This document shows positions 59,193 through 64,000 of a stretch of DNA of 64,000 nt, piece by piece. The position numbers were made by a program, and so were the translations under genes. The notes beneath the pieces are model-generated. The model saw nothing but the letters and a program-made list of their open reading frames with translations, searched no databases and had not been told where the DNA came from. Source of the DNA: Penicillium oxalicum (taxonomy: Eukaryota > Ascomycota > Eurotiomycetes > Eurotiales > Aspergillaceae); NCBI RefSeq assembly GCF_001723175.1, contig NC_064652.1, positions 1,736,001 through 1,800,000 of the forward strand, written 5' to 3'. Each line of letters opens with the position of its first letter. Positions within the stretch are counted from its first letter, which is position 1.

Positions 59193-59951
59193 CCCTTTTT
59201 TAGATTTTTCCTTTTTTTCACATTGTAAATTCAAGGATGCCTCTAATTGTCGAACGCGGAGAGGCTGAATTTTAATGTCCTAATAAGCGAAAGCCTGACC
59301 AGGGTCACCTTACGCGCCCGGGAATCTCTTCTATCATCAACGACTCTGACTTGTTCCATTGCCGCGGGGACATGCCCATCCTGCATGAACGCTTCAGTCG
59401 ACTGCGAGCAGATCGTGCCAGCATGCCATCGTGCAGGAAAGAGTCACGGTTTGGCCGAGGTGCCCAATCACATGGCAGAGTGTTTACCGCCACACCACCT
59501 GAGCCGAGTGCGACATCTCCAGTATGTCTGCTTTACATCGCAGCAAACACGGAATTTATGACCTTGCGTGTCTAGAGTATCAACCCGAGACTCTTATGTA
59601 TGCGGGTAGAGGGGGAAGAAAAGTGACTCTTTTGGGAATATATGAATTTGCCGGCCATTTTGAAGTAAAACTACGACAATTTCTATTACTACTGTAGCCC
59701 TCGTGGGGTACGATGCAAATCACGGACCTGGAAACTTTGTGCCAGCAGAAACTTCGTTCTGCATCGAATCGACTGGCGACGCCACTTTGGCTCCCGTGCA
59801 CTAATCCTATTTGGGAATCCCAACATTCTGATCGTGACCCTTGTGCTTCTCCTTCCCTGGACTCCAGTCTAGTACTGTAGTATGACTGGTGGCTGACTCT
59901 TCTGATCCGCCTCCAATCAAATCGCATTCTTTTCTCCTGTCTTTTCTCCGC

Positions 59952-59966
59952 CTCTCTCTCTCTCTC
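59952..59966 (+). repeat. (CT)7 microsatellite
   Basis: CT dinucleotide run within the 4.9 kb gene-free region. Confidence 0.85.
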
Positions 59967-60828
59967 ATGGTTGACCGGTGCGGGGCCTTTTGCAGAAGCA
60001 GTTCGGTATTAGCCAACTCTCCCGTGGTGTAGTACCAGAGTAGTTTAATCAAATCAGAGGAGGCTATCGGCAAGACCAGAAATCACATGTCCGTGTCGTG
60101 CATGGAGAGAGGCGACAGTGGAATCGTCCCCAGCTCAAGTAAGCTCTCCCTTCTTACTCTGTAGTAGTCAGTAGTATACCACACGCCACTTTGATAACCG
60201 CTCCTCGTAAATAGACTGGTGTGAACGTGAGCAATGAGCACGTCCTATCCTGTCTACGCGAGAGCAAATTGAGGCAGATGAGATCAGACTGCCATGCCCC
60301 CTATATCCCGACGAGTCAATGGGCGCCGAGCCTCAACCAACCACCCCCAGCTTCCATTTGATTTCTCAACCCCCACACTATACAGATTCAATACCACTGA
60401 CCACTGACTACTGACCATAAGCTCCGCCCGAAACGCTACCACCGCCCAGACCGGGAGAGCTTATTAAGAAAGAAAGAAAAGCCTCCTACGTACACGTCCA
60501 TACTCAGAGTCATGCCGTACTTGACTTGTTCCCGGTTGGGCGAGCGGACATGAGCTCGGCTGCTGTCCATGGAACTACACAGTACCTAGGTGGATACATA
60601 CTGGTATCTATATACATTGGAGTTCGTACTGTGAGTGTGCTGACATGTCGATGGCTCGTAACTGGAGGTGCCCAGCACGTCCAGTCCAGTCCTGTGCAGT
60701 GCAGTGCAGCAAAGTTTGACAGACGGCGATGACGGCGGTCCATGAATGATTCCCCGTCTCAAGACTACTCCAGAGACAACTGATGAGTAAGGTATACCTC
60801 GCGATTTTCACATGCGGCCAAGCCTTCT

Positions 60829-60840
60829 GGGGGGGGGGGG
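60829..60840 (+). repeat. G12 homopolymer
   Basis: Uninterrupted run of 12 G within the 4.9 kb gene-free region. Confidence 0.88.
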
Positions 60841-61371
60841 AAAGCATCTTTCCTGCCCTGTCGACTGGGGGTTTGGAGTAGACGATCGATCGGACCTCGG
60901 CGCGCGTCACTTTTGGTGGAGGTGCAAAGCGGGACTGGGCTTTACTCTTTATATACGATTGAGTATACATTTGAGTACCTACCGACTGGGTGAAGACTGG
61001 TCCCGTAAAAGTCGTAGAGCATAGACAGGGCATGATGAATACGATGATGAGATGTTGAGTATGAATGTGGTGTAGCAGACAGGACCTACCAAGTACAAGA
61101 GCTTATGAATACACGGCTGAATTTGCAGAAAAGTCCTACAGGGCGTAGCAACGAGGCGATGGACACGAAGAGGAGGACGTGGCCTCGTCGGCATGTGAAA
61201 TCGCGATGGAAACTTAAAGGCTGGCTGGGGTGAAACTCTCACATTGTGATAGGTGGACCGGTGGGTATACATCAGTTACCAGTACAGCCACCATGGATGA
61301 TATGTGGTAGTGTCGCTCCAGCGTAGATTGAAGACTCTCTTCTACAGTATATACAGCAGGTACTTATTCAC

Positions 61372-61396
61372 GGGGGGGGGGGGGGGGGGGGGGGGG
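61372..61396 (+). repeat. G25 homopolymer
   Basis: Uninterrupted run of 25 G, exceptional for a nuclear genome. The exact length may be affected by sequencing. Confidence 0.85.
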
Positions 61397-62741
61397 CTAT
61401 CGAGTAAGGCCAGAACGAAGATTGGAGTGTGTACAATAATTAATCTATCGTGCCGAGTGCATAACAGTGTGATTGATAGTTCATTCTGAAGAAGCCTAAA
61501 AAAACCAACAAAAACCTAACAAGGACGACAACAGAAGAACCGCGATTTGACATTGATCAGGGATCTTGCGAGATCACGTCCGGCGAATTCTCGGCCGGCT
61601 GAGATGAGTCGGCCTAAACATTCGATGGGTCATGGACCTGGAATAGAGGTACACCGAGTAGAACAGTACATGCTCCCAGGACGGACCTATCGTCGACGAC
61701 TCGATATTTATACTGTAAAAGCCTACAAGGCCAATATTCATCTAGTACAATTGCACCGAGACAGTAGTACTGTACGCTCTTGAACCTGCCTCATTTACAT
61801 ACTACCGCAGTACATCGTCAAGTGAGTCCGTACTTTGTCTTTCTCGGGTACTTGATCTCGGAATCTGATGACTGAATGCTGCAGATCTGACACGTGAAGA
61901 TGCAGCCCGCAGTAGCTCACATGCTGAATGCACCGGCATACACCAGAGTAGGCCACTGACACTACCACCTCCCATATGGAACGACTCACAGAGAGTCAGG
62001 TCCAACGGGACAAAGCCCTGCAAACGACAGGGCTGTTGGAGTTTCCGCGATCACTCCACTGGCTCCACTTGCTCCACACCACCTGGTCTTGTTGGGCCCG
62101 GTGGGTTCCACTAAAGATTTGTTGAGGAGGGTCATTTGCCCAATCACTTCATCCCCACACCCACGATATGTCAAAGCATGTCTCCACTTCCGAGGTCCTC
62201 AAATTTGCAATTCTGTGACCTGTCTTTTATTATTTTATTTATCTTTTGCAAAAGATTGAAATGGGTCGACTCGAGTCTAGACGCCTGGACCGATGTCCAC
62301 GCCGGAGGTCTGATTTGAAATAACTGCCTGTCACGCAGTGTGGACCGTGGAGTTGTAAACCGTGGGACTCGCCAGTTCCCAGCTCGTGCAGTCGAGGGGT
62401 AAAGCCTTCTGGATTTTCAAGAGCTCGATCGATTCAAGAGGCAGTGCAGTGCAGTGTAGTACTTGAATCCACACCCACAGGCCTGGTCTATGGTCTTCAA
62501 TGGGCTGTGGTGACCAAACGGAACCGCTTTCAGGGCCACGAGATTGACTTCAGTTGATCATTACCCGGGGAAAAATCACTCGACCGTGAACAGACAATTC
62601 AAGAATGCGTTCATGACTCGTTACTAGATCTATCCTATATGTACATGTTCCAGGTGCCCGTGTTTCCTGAACCAGATGTCTGAACCAGAGGAAAGTGATA
62701 AGAGAGGAAACACCGTGAAACGGAACCTCCCACGAGCGCGC

Positions 62742-62770
62742 GAGAGAGAAAGAGAAAGAGAGAGAGACAA
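62742..62770 (+). repeat. GA-rich purine tract
   Basis: Imperfect GA/GAAA repeat about 40 bases downstream of the TRS130 stop, so probably in its 3' UTR (CT-rich on the sense strand). Confidence 0.75.
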
Positions 62771-62805
62771 TGGAAACACCGATTGGATCAAAGTTTATCC
62801 TACGA

Positions 62806-64000
62806 TCAAGCCTCCACACGCCGTTCCGAATCCACGAGCCACGATGATCCACCGGGACTGCCCGTGGCGTTCAGACTGACAGTGGTCTTGCGCAGATCCG
62901 GCAACACCAGCACACTGTCACTGTAATTCCGGTAGTCAACCTCACAGGCGATTGCCTGGCGCTGAACGGGACCCGCCGCGACCCCGCCGATGAAATCCGG
63001 TGCAGAGGGGGATGTGGGAACAGCACTCGACGGCGTAGGAGCAAAAGTGCGGATTTCCAATCCAGGAAGGAGGAGGTGGCCAGGTTTTTGGGGAAGGAGC
63101 AAGACCGTGAATCGAGTGGTTTCGCCTTCGCGAGCCAGGAAATTGCCGCGTCGACGACCTCCCAGGATCCACTGGTCTGGATTGGCGTGGAATTCGTACG
63201 AACATTCGAGCGGCTCGTCAGCGTGGACTCGGTTGGATAGAGTGCACCAGCGTCGTGTATGGCAGATGCATAGCTCCGCAGCGATCATCTGGCCTACAGC
63301 GACGTGTGAGAATGGAGCAGGACCGTCTCTGCTGGCGCCATCACATTGTAGTTGCAGCTCGGCCGTATGGAGCACCTGAACCTCGGGGATATCGACGGGA
63401 ATGATGATACTGCGAGTAAGCTTCGCAGCCTGCGCAGGAAGACGAACGATTGGATTGTTCTGCCAAAATAGATGCAAAGACCTGAGGTTAGCTCAATGCC
63501 CACCCAAGTCGCCTTCATCTCAAAGACTTGCAGTGCAGGTAGCGCGGACCGGACCGGACGCGATACGAAATCAAAGCTGAAACAAAAAAAAGTAAAATCA
63601 AAACAAGGGGGAAAAAGGGCGGCTTACCTCGTGCCAAGCAGTGAGCCACTGCCGCACGTCGTTGAGAGGCTCCTTGAGAGCGCTCAATAAAGGCTCCCAG
63701 CCGACGCTTGGATAAGACAGCATTTCCATTTCCCGCACGAGCCCAATAGCCTCTAGATCAGAGGTAGAGAGTTGACTGCGGAAACTGTTGACAATATGTG
63801 ATACAAGCAAGGTCGCGTATTGGCCAAAAGGGCTTGCCTGAATGGCGGACAGGAAGAGGTCCTCGACCGCAGCCAGGCACTCATCATCTACACAGGTGAA
63901 ATCCACGCGCAATTGAAGACTGCGGGGCGCTCCAGGGCCACCGGAAGTGTCCACGGACTCCGTCGGTCGAATCTTATACACCAAGGATGCGGGCTGCTTG
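62806..64000 (-). CDS. TRS130: TRAPP II subunit Trs130 (TRAPPC10), C-terminal part
   Basis: A subunit of the TRAPP II tether and exchange factor that activates Ypt31/Rab11 at the late Golgi. The frame is open to the right edge, so the gene continues outside. Visible exons on the minus strand: 64000-63628 and 63459-62806, with a 168-nt intron; about 341 residues. Seen: beta-rich segments and the family C-terminal block YEFHANPDQWILGGRRRGNF, VLLLPQKPGHLLLPGLEI, CEVDYRNYSDSVLVLPDLRK and TTVSL. The end SERRVEA is short. The acceptor of the intron is chosen because it joins the frames as WHE-NNPIVRLP; an upstream TTTCAG is a weaker alternative. Confidence 0.9.

Larger units (their letters stand above)
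57868..62805. other. 4.9 kb gene-free region between odeA and TRS130
   Basis: No open frame here has recognisable similarity; the longest are about 140 codons. The part next to odeA is presumably its promoter. Present are a T23 run (59170-59192), G12 (60829-60840), G25 (61372-61396), CT and purine simple repeats, the palindrome TACAGTACTGTA (58690-58701) and many CAGTAC/GTACTG words from 59,800 to 62,500. No tRNA or conserved RNA was recognised. Confidence 0.5.

Noticed and set aside
1..64000. Search for a dedicated defence, toxin or secondary-metabolite system
   Set aside because: No polyketide or peptide synthase, terpene cyclase, NLR-like or other system-type genes were seen; nearly all genes belong to known families.

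Overview
The window is ordinary nuclear chromosome from a filamentous ascomycete, most likely Eurotiales (Aspergillus/Penicillium type). The grounds are short 40-160 nt GT-AG introns, CT-rich leaders, C-ending codons in the highly expressed genes, and the protein families present: an H3K9 methyltransferase of ClrD/DIM-5 type, a Cch1 calcium channel, an oleate delta-12 desaturase of odeA type, phosphoketolase and a Zn2Cys6 regulator. The species cannot be fixed by eye. There is no sign of prokaryotic operons, CRISPR or a virus.

Layout. 1-9.4 kb is a dense housekeeping block: the 3' end of mitochondrial Hsp78 (ClpB), the intron-rich meiotic MutS homologue MSH5, the small-subunit processome protein Sas10/Utp3 (minus), and 3-ketosphinganine reductase Tsc10, divergent from SAS10. 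10.9-19 kb holds a fatty-acid-hydroxylase-superfamily membrane protein, ribosomal protein eL6 (minus) and the proteasome ubiquitin receptor Rpn13, with a 2.5 kb AT-rich gap between eL6 and Rpn13. 19.6-26.1 kb is the 2130-residue calcium channel gene CCH1. 28.5-39.3 kb holds a Ser-rich hypothetical protein, the H3K9 methyltransferase gene (minus), an AT-rich 3.5 kb gap and the Kin1/Kin2 polarity kinase (minus), whose C-terminal KA1 segment needs either a very short intron or a frameshift. 41.7-51.9 kb looks accessory: an amidohydrolase (minus) divergent from phosphoketolase, a Zn2Cys6 transcription factor and a family-2 glycosyltransferase (minus). 53.7 kb has an intron-containing tRNA-Ser(UGA). 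54.4-57.9 kb has a HotDog thioesterase and the delta-12 desaturase (both minus). A 4.9 kb gene desert with G25 and T23 tracts follows, then the C-terminal part of TRAPP subunit Trs130 (minus), which runs off the right edge.

Several genes bear on membrane lipids and secretion (Tsc10, the hydroxylase-like protein, the thioesterase, the desaturase, Trs130, Kin1, the glycosyltransferase), but they are scattered and show no cluster logic. I found no convincing undescribed system. The points most worth a second look are the Kin1 C-terminal frame change, the degenerate histidine set of the hydroxylase-like protein, the accessory block at 41.7-51.9 kb, a perfect 29-nt palindrome at 27.5 kb and the large gene-poor gaps. 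All splice sites were placed by eye from reading frame, GT-AG ends and family similarity; multi-exon totals were checked for divisibility by three.
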